From Pelagibacteraceae bacterium (GTDB lineage: Bacteria > Pseudomonadota > Alphaproteobacteria > HIMB59): a stretch of DNA of 64,000 bases. This document shows, in pieces, positions 19,210-32,459 of the stretch; position 1 is the stretch's first letter; each line of letters begins with the position of its first letter. The translations under genes were made by a program, and so were the position numbers. The notes beneath the pieces were generated by a model. That model was not told the DNA's origin. It saw only the letters and a list, made by a program, of their open reading frames with translations, and ran no database searches. The stretch is taken from positions 1-64,000 of the forward strand of contig BOYI01000001.1 of NCBI GenBank assembly GCA_019651435.1. The letters run 5' to 3'.

Positions 19210-20419
19210 TGAAGCTGGTTATATAAATTGATGCGTTCGTTCCACCAAAACCAAAACTATTAGAGAGAATAGAATTGATCGTGACATCATTTTTATTTTC
19301 TCTGAGGATATTCATTCCCTCTGCCTGCTCATCCAAAGTAGAAATGTTTGCAGACTCCACCATAAAATTATTTTCCATCATCAATAATGAATAGACTGCC
19401 TCTTGAACACCTGTGGCGCCTAAAGAGTGTCCAGTTAAAGATTTTGTTGAGCTAATTGGAGGAACGTTATCTCCAAAAACTTCTCTAATGCCTTTGAGTT
19501 CAATCATATCTCCCACAGGAGTCGAGGTTCCATGAGCATTGATATAATCAACGGGACGACCTTGAGTAGCCATTTGCATACATCGAACAGCACCTTCGCC
19601 TGAGGGTTGAACCATGTCGTGACCATCAGAAGTTTGCCCAAAACCTTGAATTTCCGCGATAATATTAGCACCTCGTGACTTCGCGCTATCTAAACTCTCC
19701 ACAACTAAAACACCGGCACCACCACCAATGACAAAGCCATCACGATCAGCGTCATAAGCTCGTGAAGCTACTTCGGGGGTTTCATTGTACTTACTTGAAA
19801 GAGCGCCCATCGCATCAAATAAAATGGACATGGTCCAATGAGTCTCCTCACCGCCACCTGCAAAAACAATTTCTTGTTGGCCATGGCGAATTAAATCATA
19901 AGCGTTACCAATACAGTGCAAACTTGTAGAACAAGCAGAACTAATTGAATAGTTCACTCCTTTAATACCAAAAGGAGTTGCAAGAGTAGCAGAGTTGGTT
20001 GAAGACATGGTACGAGTGACCATATAGGGTCCAATTTTCTTTACACCCTTTTCACGCGCAATATCAAAAGCTTGTTGTAATTGATAAGTAGAAGGACCAC
20101 CCGATCCCATTACAATTCCTGTATTAGGATTAGAAACTAATGATTGATCAAGTCCAGAATGTTCAATGGCTTCTTGCATTGCAATATGGTTGTAAGCAGC
20201 TCCTTCACCCATAAAGCGTAAAATTTTTCGATCTACATGTTCTTCAGTATTAAGATTGGGTTTGCCATGCACATGACTTCTCATTCCTAACTCTTCGTAT
20301 TCTTTACAATGACTAATTCCTGATTTGACTTCTTTGAGACTTGTTAAAACTTCTTGTTTGTTATTTCCAATACAAGAAACAATTCCGTAACCAGTAATAA
20401 CAACTCTTTTATTACTCAT
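19202..20419 (-). CDS. fabB: 3-oxoacyl-[ACP] synthase I FabB
   Basis: 405 residues, thiolase-fold condensing enzyme. Active-site Cys in [17 protein letters not shown] near 163, His in [12 protein letters not shown] near 297 and His in [14 protein letters not shown] near 332. FabB extends the cis-3-decenoyl product of FabA. It overlaps both fabA and fabI, so translation of the three genes is coupled. Confidence 0.95.
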   Translation of the reverse strand: MSNKRVVITGYGIVSCIGNNKQEVLTSLKEVKSGISHCKEYEELGMRSHVHGKPNLNTEEHVDRKILRFMGEGAAYNHIAMQEAIEHSGLDQSLVSNPNTGIVMGSGGPSTYQLQQAFDIAREKGVKKIGPYMVTRTMSSTNSATLATPFGIKGVNYSISSACSTSLHCIGNAYDLIRHGQQEIVFAGGGEETHWTMSILFDAMGALSSKYNETPEVASRAYDADRDGFVIGGGAGVLVVESLDSAKSRGANIIAEIQGFGQTSDGHDMVQPSGEGAVRCMQMATQGRPVDYINAHGTSTPVGDMIELKGIREVFGDNVPPISSTKSLTGHSLGATGVQEAVYSLLMMENNFMVESANISTLDEQAEGMNILRENKNDVTINSILSNSFGFGGTNASIYITSFND

Positions 20420-20927
20420 TAAATAAACCTACTTTGAGATCATTGGCATGGTAAATTATTTTATCTTGATGGATGATCTGACCATCGCCATAACCAATCG
20501 AGAAACCTTTTTTGCTCATCGACTTTTTAATATTAACCTTGTACTGAATGAGTTGCTTGTCTTGTTTAATTTCTTCAACAAATTTTATTTCACCAACGCC
20601 TAGTGCTCTTCCTTTACCAGGATAGCCGAGCCATCCTAAATAAAAGCCTAGCATTTGCCAAAGAGCATCAAGACCTAAACAACCTGGCATTACAGGATCT
20701 CCTAAAAAATGACATTCAAAAAACCATAAGTCGGGTTTAATGTCTAATTCTGCAATGATTTCGCCTTTTCCATGCATTCCTCCGTCTTTGTTGACTTTGG
20801 TAATGCGATCAAACATAAGCATGGGCGGTGCCGGTAATTGGGCATTCCCTGGCCCAAAAAGATTTCCTTTTCCACACTCAATTATCTCTTCGTAACTATA
20901 ACTAGATTGAGGTGTGAAACTGTTCAT
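20412..20927 (-). CDS. fabA: 3-hydroxydecanoyl-[ACP] dehydratase/isomerase FabA
   Basis: 171 residues of the hot-dog fold. The catalytic His is in [20 protein letters not shown] near residue 71 and the Asp in the same segment, [10 protein letters not shown], as in FabA rather than FabZ. It introduces the cis double bond at C10. It is 1 base from the E1-like gene upstream. A fur-type regulator (irr), which often precedes fabA in alphaproteobacteria, is not present here. Confidence 0.94.
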   Translation of the reverse strand: MNSFTPQSSYSYEEIIECGKGNLFGPGNAQLPAPPMLMFDRITKVNKDGGMHGKGEIIAELDIKPDLWFFECHFLGDPVMPGCLGLDALWQMLGFYLGWLGYPGKGRALGVGEIKFVEEIKQDKQLIQYKVNIKKSMSKKGFSIGYGDGQIIHQDKIIYHANDLKVGLFNE

Positions 20928-20928
20928 T

Positions 20929-21681
20929 TTAATGCGGGCAATTAATGTCGGCTAATTGTAGTTTGTTTATGTCTGATGTCAAAAGGTCTATCAAGTTGAT
21001 TTCACTTTTTAAATCATTCGATGAATTAGCAAGTGCAAAAATAATTTTTGTACACGCAAGACTCGTTACAAATCCTGCCACAGGACCGATCATGGCACTA
21101 TTTAAACATCGATGATTGACATCTGTTTGAGGAAATAAACAAGCAAAGCAAGCTGTTGTATCTTTTTTATAATTTTGAGAAAAATAAATCCCCTCAGTTG
21201 AGTTAATGGAAATAGAAACATAAGCAATTTTATTTTTTTTTGAAATTTGTGAGGATAAAATTTTATTTTCATGATTATCAGTACAATCAAAAATAAGATC
21301 GAAATTTTGATTTACATTATCTTTTAAATAATTCTCATAAGTGGTTTGATGACTAATAATTTTAGTAATATCATTTATTCTTTGAAGTTTGTTTTTTGAT
21401 ACTTCAGTTTTAAAAGCACCCACATCTTCTAGCGTATAATTAATTTGTCGATGTAAGTTTGACTCTTCAATTTGATCGGGATCAATTAAATGAATTTCCC
21501 CAATACCTGATCGAACAAGATATTGAGAGGCAACAGTTCCAAGTGCACCTAAACCAATAATGCAAACTTTTCTTTTTGAAAGATTTAGCTGTCCTTGTTC
21601 ATCAATTCCTGGAACAAGAATTTGACGACCAAATTGTTCAATTAAATTGTCACTGAGTTCCTGTTGAGCCAAATCCTCCAC
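20929..21681 (-). CDS. HesA/MoeB/ThiF family adenylyltransferase
   Basis: 250 residues of the E1-like superfamily. Nucleotide-binding [17 protein letters not shown] near residue 39, the R-x-x-x-R type segment NLHRQINYT, and [19 protein letters not shown] holds a CxxC-type half and RCLN is near 190, where MoeB and ThiF proteins bind zinc. It adenylates the C-terminus of a MoaD- or ThiS-like sulfur carrier; which one cannot be told. Its position between dut and the fab genes recurs in alphaproteobacteria. Its start overlaps the end of dut. Confidence 0.85.
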   Translation of the reverse strand: MEDLAQQELSDNLIEQFGRQILVPGIDEQGQLNLSKRKVCIIGLGALGTVASQYLVRSGIGEIHLIDPDQIEESNLHRQINYTLEDVGAFKTEVSKNKLQRINDITKIISHQTTYENYLKDNVNQNFDLIFDCTDNHENKILSSQISKKNKIAYVSISINSTEGIYFSQNYKKDTTACFACLFPQTDVNHRCLNSAMIGPVAGFVTSLACTKIIFALANSSNDLKSEINLIDLLTSDINKLQLADINCPH

Positions 21682-22102
21682 TTCCTCTCTCAGAACCAGT
21701 CAGTTCTTTTACTAATTTAAATTCTATTCGTTGGTATTTCGCCACCACCATCTGGGCAATTCGCATTTCATGCTCGATGACAAAAGGCTCATCTCCATGA
21801 TTGATTAAGATGACCTTAATTTCTCCACGATAATCAGCATCAATGGTGCCAGGACTATTTAAAACTGTAATTCCCTGTTTTAGAGCAAGACCACTGCGAG
21901 GTCTTATTTGTACTTCAAAACCCTCTGGAATTTCAAAATAAAGACCCGTGCCCACTAACACTCTTTGTTTAGTTTCAAGTGTGATGCTTCCATCAGGCAA
22001 GTACGCCCTTAAATCCATACCAGCACTTGAAGTGGTTTCATAAGTAGGCAGTTCGATAGAGTCATGGGCAACTCTGACTTTCATTTCAATAAAATTACTC
22101 AT
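21650..22102 (-). CDS. dut: dUTP diphosphatase
   Basis: 150 residues, homotrimeric dUTPase. Motifs: SAGMDLRAY (1), [11 protein letters not shown] (2), [13 protein letters not shown] (3, catalytic Asp), and the C-terminal [10 protein letters not shown] (5). It hydrolyses dUTP to dUMP, keeping uracil out of DNA. Overlaps coaB by 8 bases at its start and the E1-like gene at its end. Confidence 0.97.
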   Translation of the reverse strand: MSNFIEMKVRVAHDSIELPTYETTSSAGMDLRAYLPDGSITLETKQRVLVGTGLYFEIPEGFEVQIRPRSGLALKQGITVLNSPGTIDADYRGEIKVILINHGDEPFVIEHEMRIAQMVVAKYQRIEFKLVKELTGSERGSGGFGSTGTQ

Positions 22103-22736
22103 TCTCTGCTTTTAATATATGTCGTAGGACTTGATTAGCAAAGGAGGTCTTAGTCACATTACCTATTTGATGATAATGACCTTTTTTATTAAAAACCCCT
22201 CCATTGTTATACTTATTATTGAAAATATTATTTTTGGAGATGGGATAATTTAACACAAGATAATCACAGTTTTTCTTTTTTAATTTTTTTAATGCATTGG
22301 CTTTGACGTCATTTGTTTCATAAGCAAAACCCACTGTGATCTGAGGACCAGAGGAGATATTGCTAATTGTTTTAAGAATATCGGGGTTATTTTTTAATTT
22401 TAAAGTAAGGTTTTTATTCCTTTTGATTTTTTGTTTTTGATAATTTTCCACTCGATAGTCTGCCACTGCTGCATTAAAGATGGCAAGATCTACGTTTTTA
22501 TTTTTTTTTGCAGCCTTTAACATACTTTCTGCATTGGGAGTAAAAATATAAGAAATCTTTTTAGAAACGATGGGCTTTACTTGAAGATAGCCATGAAGAC
22601 AAATTACTTTAAAGTTATTCTTAATCAGACTTTTGATTAACGCCATCCCTTGTTGCCCAGAAGACTCATTCGTAATATAGCGAACTGGATCTATATATTC
22701 ACGAGTAGAACCAACAGTTATAAGAGCAGTTTTCAA
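22095..22736 (-). CDS. coaB: Phosphopantothenate-cysteine ligase (CoaB half)
   Basis: 213 residues matching the C-terminal half of CoaBC/Dfp: [20 protein letters not shown] at the start, [20 protein letters not shown] and VGFAYETND later. It joins 4'-phosphopantothenate with cysteine in CoA synthesis. Translation would begin at TTG 22736-22734, which follows the coaC stop TAA (22739-22737) directly and in the same frame. So a single in-frame stop codon splits the usual bifunctional protein in two. Confidence 0.88.
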   Translation of the reverse strand: MKTALITVGSTREYIDPVRYITNESSGQQGMALIKSLIKNNFKVICLHGYLQVKPIVSKKISYIFTPNAESMLKAAKKNKNVDLAIFNAAVADYRVENYQKQKIKRNKNLTLKLKNNPDILKTISNISSGPQITVGFAYETNDVKANALKKLKKKNCDYLVLNYPISKNNIFNNKYNNGGVFNKKGHYHQIGNVTKTSFANQVLRHILKAENE

Positions 22737-23255
22737 TTAACTGAGCTGTTTTAAAATTTCACTTGGATCAACTAAACGACCACTTCCATATTCACCGCAT
22801 GCAAGCGAGCCATCATCTGGGCCAATAAAATGATGGCCATGATCTTTTAAAAGCTGAACATTTTTTTGTATCAGTGAGTTTGCCCACATTTCTTTGTTCA
22901 TAGCAGGAGCGATATATATAGGTTTATTAGCAGCAATCATGCAAGTCAAGGCCAGGTCATCGCAAAAGCCTTGAGCAAATTTAGAAACAAGGTTAGCTGT
23001 TGCTGGATAGACAATAATATGTGTATTGTCTCTGGCTAATTGAATGTGTCCAATATTTTTTTCCATATCGAGATCAAAAAGTTCGCTATAAACTTTCTTT
23101 CGACTGATCGACTCTAGTAATAAAGGTGAAATAAACTCAAAAGTATTCTTGGTAGCAATAATTTCATAGTCGATTGATTGCTTTTGAAACTCTCGAATGA
23201 GATCCAGTGCTTTATAGCAACCAACACTACTGGATATAATCAATAAAATTTTCAT
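22737..23255 (-). CDS. coaC: Phosphopantothenoylcysteine decarboxylase (CoaC half)
   Basis: 172 residues, flavoprotein decarboxylase. ISSSVGCYKALDLIREF binds FMN, a conserved His sits in VKSNIGHIQLARD-like GHIQLARDN, and IAPAMNKEMWAN is the PAMN signature; GSLACGEYGSGRL ends the domain with the active-site Cys. It makes phosphopantetheine in CoA synthesis. It ends with TAA directly before coaB in the same frame. Start codon ATG at 23255 overlaps the ubiE stop. Confidence 0.88.
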   Translation of the reverse strand: MKILLIISSSVGCYKALDLIREFQKQSIDYEIIATKNTFEFISPLLLESISRKKVYSELFDLDMEKNIGHIQLARDNTHIIVYPATANLVSKFAQGFCDDLALTCMIAANKPIYIAPAMNKEMWANSLIQKNVQLLKDHGHHFIGPDDGSLACGEYGSGRLVDPSEILKQLS

Positions 23256-23953
23256 TTTTTCTGCACTATATATATGTTGTTAGCGCCTGAAAGGAAATCA
23301 ATAGTTTCAATATGTGTAAAACCTATGATTTCCAATTCATTTTGAACTTCGTTTGGAGAGGGAAAGGCTTTTATGCTGTCTGCAAGATATTTATAGCTAT
23401 GACGATCTTTAGCAACAATACTTCCACTGAAAGGTAAAAAATAATCAAGAAAAGCCTGGTAGGGTTTTTTGATAAGATTAGCCTTAGGCAAACCAAACTC
23501 CATAAATAAAAAATATCCATTTTTTTTTAAACATCGAAAAATCTCTTTGAAGCTTTGTTGTCTATTTTCATAATTTCGTACACCGTAGGTACAAGAAATA
23601 ATTTGGAAAAAATTATTTTTATAGGGAAGTTTTTCTGCATATCCAACTTGATATTGAATATTTTTATCAGCATTTTTTTCTTGAGAGACTCGATGCATCT
23701 GTTCAACCGGATCTATGGCGTATAAATTTTTCTTAAAAGGAAGTAATTGAAAAATATCACCTGTACCACTAGCAATATCTAATATTTTTTCTGTTTTTTT
23801 ATATTTGGATATTAATAAATCAGCATAATATTTTTTCCATAGTCTATGGACGCCGAAGCTCATGACATCATTCATGAGGTCATATTTAGCATGAGAAACA
23901 GTTTCAAAAATATCTGTTATATTATAATTATTTGAATTACTTTTATTATGCAT
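23252..23953 (-). CDS. ubiE: Ubiquinone biosynthesis C-methyltransferase UbiE
   Basis: About 233 residues from ATG 23953 (MHNKSNSNN). A longer in-frame reading to 24166 would run through mutM and has no family similarity, so it is rejected. Signatures: FETVSHAKYDLMNDVMSFG near 18, motif I ILDIASGTGD, and SCTYGVRNYENR. UbiE methylates the benzoquinone ring in ubiquinone (and menaquinone) synthesis. ubiB, usually next, is absent; coaC follows. The start codon overlaps that of divergent mutM in the palindrome GCATGC. Confidence 0.93.
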   Translation of the reverse strand: MHNKSNSNNYNITDIFETVSHAKYDLMNDVMSFGVHRLWKKYYADLLISKYKKTEKILDIASGTGDIFQLLPFKKNLYAIDPVEQMHRVSQEKNADKNIQYQVGYAEKLPYKNNFFQIISCTYGVRNYENRQQSFKEIFRCLKKNGYFLFMEFGLPKANLIKKPYQAFLDYFLPFSGSIVAKDRHSYKYLADSIKAFPSPNEVQNELEIIGFTHIETIDFLSGANNIYIVQKK

Positions 23954-24770
23954 GCCTGAGCTACCTGAAGTAGAAACTACAATAAGATATTTAGATTCAA
24001 AAGTTAATGGAAAAAAAATTTTATCCATTAATGCATCTAAAAAAAAACTACGAAAAAACTTACATATAAAAAATTTTCCAGTTATTGAAGGAAGTATTAT
24101 TAAATCTGTTGATCGAAAAGCGAAATATATTGTTCTTACTTTAAAGCCTCTTAGATATTTAGTCATTCATTTAGGAATGAGTGGGCGATTAAAATTTTTT
24201 AATAAAAAAAACTATACTAATGAAAAACACGATCATGTTGTCATGGAATTTTCTCAATTCAATGTTGTCTTTAATGATCCAAGACGTTTTGGAATGTTTT
24301 TTATGTTAGAAGATGATCGAGAACTTAAAAATTTTTTTCAACATTATGGTGTAGACTTATTACTTGATCCTATTAACTACGAAAATATTTTTCTTATCTT
24401 TCAAAAAAAGAATGTTTCTTTAAAACAAATACTTTTAGATCAACGAGTCTTTGTGGGCATTGGTAATATTTATGCTAATGAAGCCCTATTTCATAGTCGA
24501 CTTCACCCAGAGCGTAAGTCAAATACATTGAGCAAAGCTGAAATTAAGCAATTAGTGCGCTCTTGTCGTCATGTTTTAGAACTTTCATTAAAAAATGGGG
24601 GCTCATCCATCAATGATTATAAATCTCCTGATGGAACTTTAGGTAGTTTTCAAAATATGTTCCAGGTCTATCAACGAACAGAAGTTATGCTGAAAAAAAA
24701 GTGCTACGAGGTAAAAAAAATAGTACAAAATGGACGTTCAACTTTTTTTTCTCCGACTTTACAAAAATAA
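23952..24770 (+). CDS. mutM: Formamidopyrimidine-DNA glycosylase (zinc finger degenerate)
   Basis: 272 residues. N-terminal MPELPEVETT gives the catalytic Pro-1 and Glu; VIHLGMSGRLKF, FNDPRRFGMF and the H2TH segment VGIGNIYANEALF are all present. The enzyme removes 8-oxoguanine and formamidopyrimidines. The C-terminal zinc finger is unusual: where four Cys are expected there is only one, off-register (KKKCYEVKK), and the last pair reads STFFSPTLQK instead of a CxxC form. The codons are TCT and TTA, not simple indels, so this looks like a true 'zincless' finger, as known in some eukaryotic relatives. Confidence 0.92.
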   Translation: MPELPEVETTIRYLDSKVNGKKILSINASKKKLRKNLHIKNFPVIEGSIIKSVDRKAKYIVLTLKPLRYLVIHLGMSGRLKFFNKKNYTNEKHDHVVMEFSQFNVVFNDPRRFGMFFMLEDDRELKNFFQHYGVDLLLDPINYENIFLIFQKKNVSLKQILLDQRVFVGIGNIYANEALFHSRLHPERKSNTLSKAEIKQLVRSCRHVLELSLKNGGSSINDYKSPDGTLGSFQNMFQVYQRTEVMLKKKCYEVKKIVQNGRSTFFSPTLQK

Positions 24771-24829
24771 AAAAATCTATATAAGTTACTAACGCAATTA
24801 GAAGAATAACCTGTTAATAAAATAAATAC

Positions 24830-25096
24830 ATGCCACAACATAAATCTGCAAAAAAAAGATTACGTCAATCTGAAAGGCGTAGAGTTGTAAATAAAAGTGT
24901 TAAATCTAACGTAGCAACCCAATTAAAAGCTATTGATAAGCTTATCAAAGACAAAAAAGTAGAAGAATCAATGGCAAAACTTAAGCAAGTTATGTCGGTG
25001 TTGCATAAATCTACTCAAAAGAAGATTATGCACTTAAATAAGGCTTCCAGAACAATTTCTAGACTACAAAAAGACATCTCAGCAATTTCAAAATAA
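24830..25096 (+). CDS. rpsT: 30S ribosomal protein S20
   Basis: 88 residues, very basic, helical: MPQHKSAKKRLRQSERRRV start, with HLNKASRTISRLQKDI near the C-terminus, the standard S20 pattern. It binds 16S rRNA early in 30S assembly. rpsT next to dnaA is common in alphaproteobacteria. No strong Shine-Dalgarno is visible before the ATG. Confidence 0.96.
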   Translation: MPQHKSAKKRLRQSERRRVVNKSVKSNVATQLKAIDKLIKDKKVEESMAKLKQVMSVLHKSTQKKIMHLNKASRTISRLQKDISAISK

Positions 25097-25161
25097 TTTT
25101 TTTTTTCAAGAATTTTTTTATATAAAAAAAATTTTTTTTTTATTCTTCATTTCGTCTTTTC
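25097..25161. other. A/T-only stretch between rpsT and dnaA (possible unwinding region)
   Basis: Almost every base is A or T, with long T and A runs (for example around 25097-25106 and 25122-25141). It could be the rpsT terminator plus dnaA promoter, or a DNA-unwinding element of an origin. I see no clear TTATCCACA-type DnaA boxes in this interval, so an origin is not supported by sequence alone. Confidence 0.3.
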
Positions 25162-25203
25162 ATGCTTAAATACACGACCGTTCAGAGGAGAGGTGACATA
25201 ACT

Positions 25204-26569
25204 GTGACAGACGATATTGATCAAGAAGTGAATGTTTCTTGGAGTTCTATTACATCTGAGTTAAAAAAATCCCTCGATAAAGATACTTTTCAAAATTGGA
25301 TTAAACCTATTCAATTCGAGTCCCTTCTTGATACTTCTTTAACACTCTCAGTTCCCACGCGTTTCTTGCGGGATTGGATTATTAAAAATTATGCACCTGT
25401 GATCAAGCGCGCCTATCTCGATCAAGACATCACAATTAATAAGCTATCAATTCTTGTAAAAGAAAATAACAATCGTGTTATTCCTGGTACTGAGGTTGTG
25501 CATCAGGAAAAAGAAGAAGATGGAGATGATCATTATTATGATGATATTTCTGCACCGCTCGACCCACAGTTCACTTTTGATAATTTTATTGTAGGTAAGC
25601 CTAATGAACTTGCTTATGCTGCAGCGCAACGTGTGGCTCAATCTGAAGTTGTAAGTTTTAATCCCTTATTTTTATATGGAGGTGTGGGATTAGGTAAGAC
25701 ACACCTAATGCATGCCGTTGCTTGGAATATTAAAAAAAGAAATCCTAAAAAAAATGTTGTCTACCTCACTGCAGAAAAATTTATGTATCAATTCATTAAA
25801 GCACTTCGCTTTAAGAATATAATGAGCTTTAAAGAACAATTTCGCTCAGTAGATGTGCTGATGATTGATGATGTTCAATTTATTATTGGTAAAGATAACA
25901 CCCAAGAAGAGTTTTTCATACATTCAACACACTTGTTGATAAAAACGTCAGATTATTATCTCTGCAGATAAATCTCCAGCGGACTTAGAGGGTTTAGAAG
26001 ACCGATTGAAATCAAGATTAGGGTGGGGCTTAGTGGCAGACATTCATCCACTCACATATGAATTGAGATATGGCATTATTGAAGCTAAAGCAGAGCAAAA
26101 AAATATTAAATTGACAGGGGATGTCCTGGAATTTTTAGCTAATAAAATAACCAATAATGTTCGTGAGATGGAAGGAGCACTGAACCGTTTGGCAGTTCAT
26201 GCATCTCTTCAAGAGTCAGAGATTACAGTTGATCTAGTCAAAGATGTTTTAAAAGATTTACTTCGTACTAACTCTCGCAAGATCACTATTGATGAAATCC
26301 AAAAGAAAGTGGTGGAGCATTACAACATCAAATTATCAGACATGCATTCACCGCGCAGATCTCGATCTGTTGCTAGACCACGTCAAGTAGCGATGTATTT
26401 AGCAAAGTCGATTACCACTCGTTCGCTCCCTGAAATTGGAAGAAAATTTGGCGGTAGAGATCATACTACTGTGATTCATGCGATCAAAACTATTGAAGAA
26501 ATCATGGTAAATGATCCTAGTCTTGCAGAAGATATTGAACTTTTGACAAGAATATTGCAAACTTCCTAA
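25204..26569 (+). CDS. dnaA: Chromosomal replication initiator DnaA (two frameshifts)
   Basis: Reconstructs to about 455 residues. Domain I (SWSSITSELKKSLDKDTFQN), AAA+ domain with Walker A GGVGLGKTHLMHA and Walker B MIDDVQF, sensor region ADLEGLEDRLKSRLGWG, and domain IV with SRSVARPRQVAMYLAK and FGGRDHTTVIHA. GTG 25204 is chosen because of the strong AGAGGAGAGG just upstream; ATG 25162 is in frame but lacks one. The frame breaks at about 25917 and 25953, each fixed by restoring one base. DnaA is essential, so these are likely sequence errors. Confidence 0.93.
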
Positions 26570-27678
26570 ATGGATTTCCGAGTTAGCCGTGAGGCCTTTT
26601 TAAGGGTTCTCACACATGTCAGTTCTATTGTCGACAGTCGCTCGACTATACCAATCCTCTCTAACATTTACCTAAAATGTGAAAATAATCAGATTGAAAT
26701 TAGATCTACTGATATGGATATCTCTATTCGTGAATTTGTTTCTTGTGACTCTACTAAAAATGGAGAAGCAACTGTGAACTCACGTATTTTAACTGACATC
26801 ATTCGAAAAACAAAAAGAACTCGATTGTTAAATGTAAATTGGAAGGTAATCGCTTAATTATTAATTCAGATAACTCTGTTTTTGAATTAAATGCTTTATC
26901 CGCAGACGAGTTTCCAAAATTTGTCCCTTTAGACCCAACAAATTCATTTGAGTTGACTATTCCTCAAATGAAAAGACTTTTTAATAAAACAAAGTTTGCG
27001 ATTTCAGCAGAAGAGACAAGATATTATCTCAATGGTATTTATTTTCATACCGTCGCTAATGGTTCCAAAACCGCTCTTCGCTGCGTTGCTACTGATGGGC
27101 ATCGATTAGCTAAAACAGAATTAGACTTATCTAATGCTGTGAATATTGCAGGAATTATTTTGCCCAGAAAATTTATTCTTCAATTAGACCGTATTTTGGG
27201 TGACTTTGAAGGCAAAGTGAAAATGATTTGTACTGATACTCAAGTAAGTCTCGAGGCGGATAATTTTATTATTATCAGTAAATTGATTGATGGAACATTT
27301 CCTGATTATGAAAAAGTCATTCCTGTTTCAAATGATAAACTACTTCAAGTAGAAGCAGAGCCTTTCTTTAATGCCATCGATCGTGTTTCTACGGTTAATC
27401 AAGATAAAACGCCAACAGTGAAATTACAGTTTGAGAATAACAACATTAAGATTATGGCAACTAGTACAGACAGCAATAAAGGTGATGAAGAAGTGGCAGC
27501 TAGTTATGCCGCGGAAGCTTTAGAAATACTTTTCAATTCAAAATATATTTTAGACTTACAAGATGTCATAGAGGGAGAGACCATGATTTTAGAATTATTA
27601 AATCAATCTTCTCCTGTGATCGTGAAGGATCCTAAAGATGCCACGAGCTTATACATTTTGATGCCTATGAGAATATAA
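26570..27678 (+). CDS. dnaN: DNA polymerase III beta clamp (one frameshift)
   Basis: Starts right after the dnaA stop. Three clamp domains: VSSIVDSRSTIPILSNIYL at the start, RCVATDGHRLAKTEL in domain 2-3 and YILMPMRI at the C-terminus, the classic ending. The frame breaks in the A5 run at 26812-26816; restoring one A joins IIRKTK to NSIVKCKLEGNRLIIN. Total about 370 residues. The clamp tethers polymerase III to DNA. Essential, so the break is probably an error of the consensus. Confidence 0.94.
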
Positions 27679-28745
27679 GTGACCCCACCTTTAAAGGGTA
27701 TTCACTTAAATAACTTTCGAAACTTTGCCCATAGACAAGAGAGCTTTTCCAATAGTCACACGCTATTTAAAGGAAGAAACGCAGTTGGAAAAACTAATTT
27801 ATTAGAAGCAATTAGTTTTTTATGTCCGGGGACCGGTTTTCGAAAAGATACAATTTCTAATTTTAGCAATCAAGATCAAAAAGAAAGTAATGTGATTATG
27901 AATTATGATTTTGATCATGAAGAGTTATCTAATCACTTAAAAATCGAATTAGCCTTTCAAGAGGAAAAATGGTCGAAGCAATATTTTTTAAATGATAAAA
28001 AAATACAGCAACAACAATTACTAAAAATATTTCAGCTTTTTTGGTTTACTGAAACGGATAAAGTTTTTTTTATTAAAGATACTCAATATCAAAGAAATAC
28101 AATAAATCGTATTGCATGTTATTTTGAGCCATCATTATTTCAACTGCTCAATAAGTTTACAAAGCTTAGAAGAGAAAAGAAAAAAGTTCTTCAAACAACG
28201 CAAGAAAAATCTTGGCTGGAGTCCATAGATAAACAGCTGATTGAAATAGGAGAGAAAATAATTACTAATAAAAAAAATTTTTTAAATGAATTTCAAGATT
28301 TTTTAAAAAATGAAAATAATCAGTTTTTTCAGTTTGAAATTCAACCAAGTTATGGATTGGAGCATCAGGAGGATTTTTTAATAAAATTCAAACAAGATTT
28401 ATCAGATGAGAATCAGTGGCCCAAAGATCATAAGTTGCAATCTGAACACGACCCCCAAAAATCAATATTTGAAATTACCCACGAAGGAAAAAAATTATCA
28501 CAACTATCATCAGCGCAATCGAAGTTATTGATATTGAGCTTTTTATTACACTGTGCAAAATTCTTGAATCAACAAAAGATTACAATCTTTTTAATAGATG
28601 AAATCTTTGATAACTTTGATATGATCAATATTGAAAAAGTTATTCAATACTGTGCAGAAAATAAATTCCAAACCTTTTTCTCAACCACTGATAACTTTGC
28701 ACTCCAAGGGGTAATAAATAATTTAGAGATTAAAGAAATAACTTA

Positions 28746-28746
<1 letters not shown>
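27679..28746 (+). CDS. recF: DNA replication and repair protein RecF
   Basis: 355 residues, SMC-like ATPase. Walker A GRNAVGKTNLLEAI near 34, signature region LSSAQSKLLILSFLLH near 272, and Walker B IFLIDEIFDNFD near 300. It helps load RecA at gaps with RecO and RecR. GTG start abuts the dnaN stop, and the end overlaps the gyrB ATG, in the usual dnaN-recF-gyrB order. Intact reading frame. Confidence 0.93.
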
Positions 28747-31205
<2,459 letters not shown>

Positions 31206-31206
31206 G

Positions 31207-32459
31207 TTGGATAATAAAAAAAATAAATTTCTTTTTGTAAATTCCTCGGATTTTTTACTTATTCGTTTGATTGCCTTTGTGGGACAAGGAATTACTTTAG
31301 GCGTAACACAATATTTTTTTGATATAACAGAGTTTGTAACCCTCTCTTCATGGGCTGTAGCGATCTTACTTCTTCTAAGCGTGGGCTTAGCCTATTATCT
31401 TTTAAATCGTGGAGATAAAATATTATCAGAGCGGCAAATCTTTCTTTTTTTATGTTTTGATATCTTACAAATATCATTACTCATTGGACTTAATGGAGGT
31501 TACACCAATCCTTTTATTTTTATTATTTTGGCACCCATAGCTATCGCAGCTTCTTATCTTACGATAGAAAGAATTTTAGTTATTCTTAGTTTGTCTCTTG
31601 TATGTTTTGCACTGATCTTTAACTTTTATATCGAGTTGCCGTTGTCTGTTCGCCCAGATATCAATATCAATTACAGTCTAGCTATTATGATTTCTTTATT
31701 CATCAGTAGCATTTTTTTAGTTTTTTATTTGTATTACTTTTCTTTGAATTACAAAAGTACCCAAACAGCATACGAGCTTGCGAGCAAACAACTCCAAGAT
31801 GAAAAAGAACTTCTAAAGGTGGGAGGGCTTGCTGCCGCCGCTGTTCATGAACTTGGAACTCCTTTAAATACCATTAATTTAATTGTAGGAGATTTTGATC
31901 ATGATAAAGATCTTAAGAAAAAATATGGAGAAGATATTGATACTTTAAAAATTGAACTAGAGCGATGTAAAGCTATATTAAAAGAACTTTCTACAAACCC
32001 TGAGTCTAAAGAACTTTCTTCTGAAATAAGCAATATGTCATTAGATGCTTATACTCAATCCTTGTGTGAGCAATTTTCAGGTAATTATCGAGCAATTAAT
32101 TTAGACTATCGCTCAGATGAAAAATCAAAATCGATCAATATTCAAATTACCCCTGAACTTAATATTGCTATGAACAATATTATCAAAAATGCTATTAGTT
32201 TTGCCTACAACGAGATTTTAGTCCTCGCTGAAGCGACAGATAAGGAATATTTCATTAAAAATCCGCGATGATGGACCCGGATTTTGATAAAAAGTTTATA
32301 GCTAATTTTGGTAAACCATTCTATTCTAGCCGACCTGAAAAAGGGGTAAATATGGGCCTTGGCCTGTTTATAACTAAACAAATGATTGAAAATCTAAATG
32401 GCGAAATTTCAGTACAAAATAATAATGGAGCAGAAGTAATATTGACATGGCAGATCTAG
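31207..32459 (+). CDS. regB: Redox sensor histidine kinase RegB/PrrB/ActS (one frameshift)
   Basis: About 417 residues. Six transmembrane segments (about 15-175), the quinone-site-like loop GGYTNPF near 96-102, H-box AAAVHELGTPLNT near 212-224, and a conserved cysteine in ELERCKAILKEL, the RegB redox box. The frame breaks in the A5 run at 32257-32261; removing one A gives IRDDGPGFDKKF and the G box MGLGLFI. It senses quinone pool and oxygen state and phosphorylates RegA. TTG start one base after gyrB. No senC/prrC is present. Confidence 0.9.

Noticed and set aside
23954-24166. N-terminal extension of ubiE through mutM on the minus strand
   Set aside because: It has no UbiE similarity and is antisense to the conserved N-terminus of mutM; ATG 23953 gives the family-like start.
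25097-25203. oriC between rpsT and dnaA
   Set aside because: Only A/T richness supports it; no DnaA boxes were seen, and alphaproteobacterial origins are often not beside dnaA.
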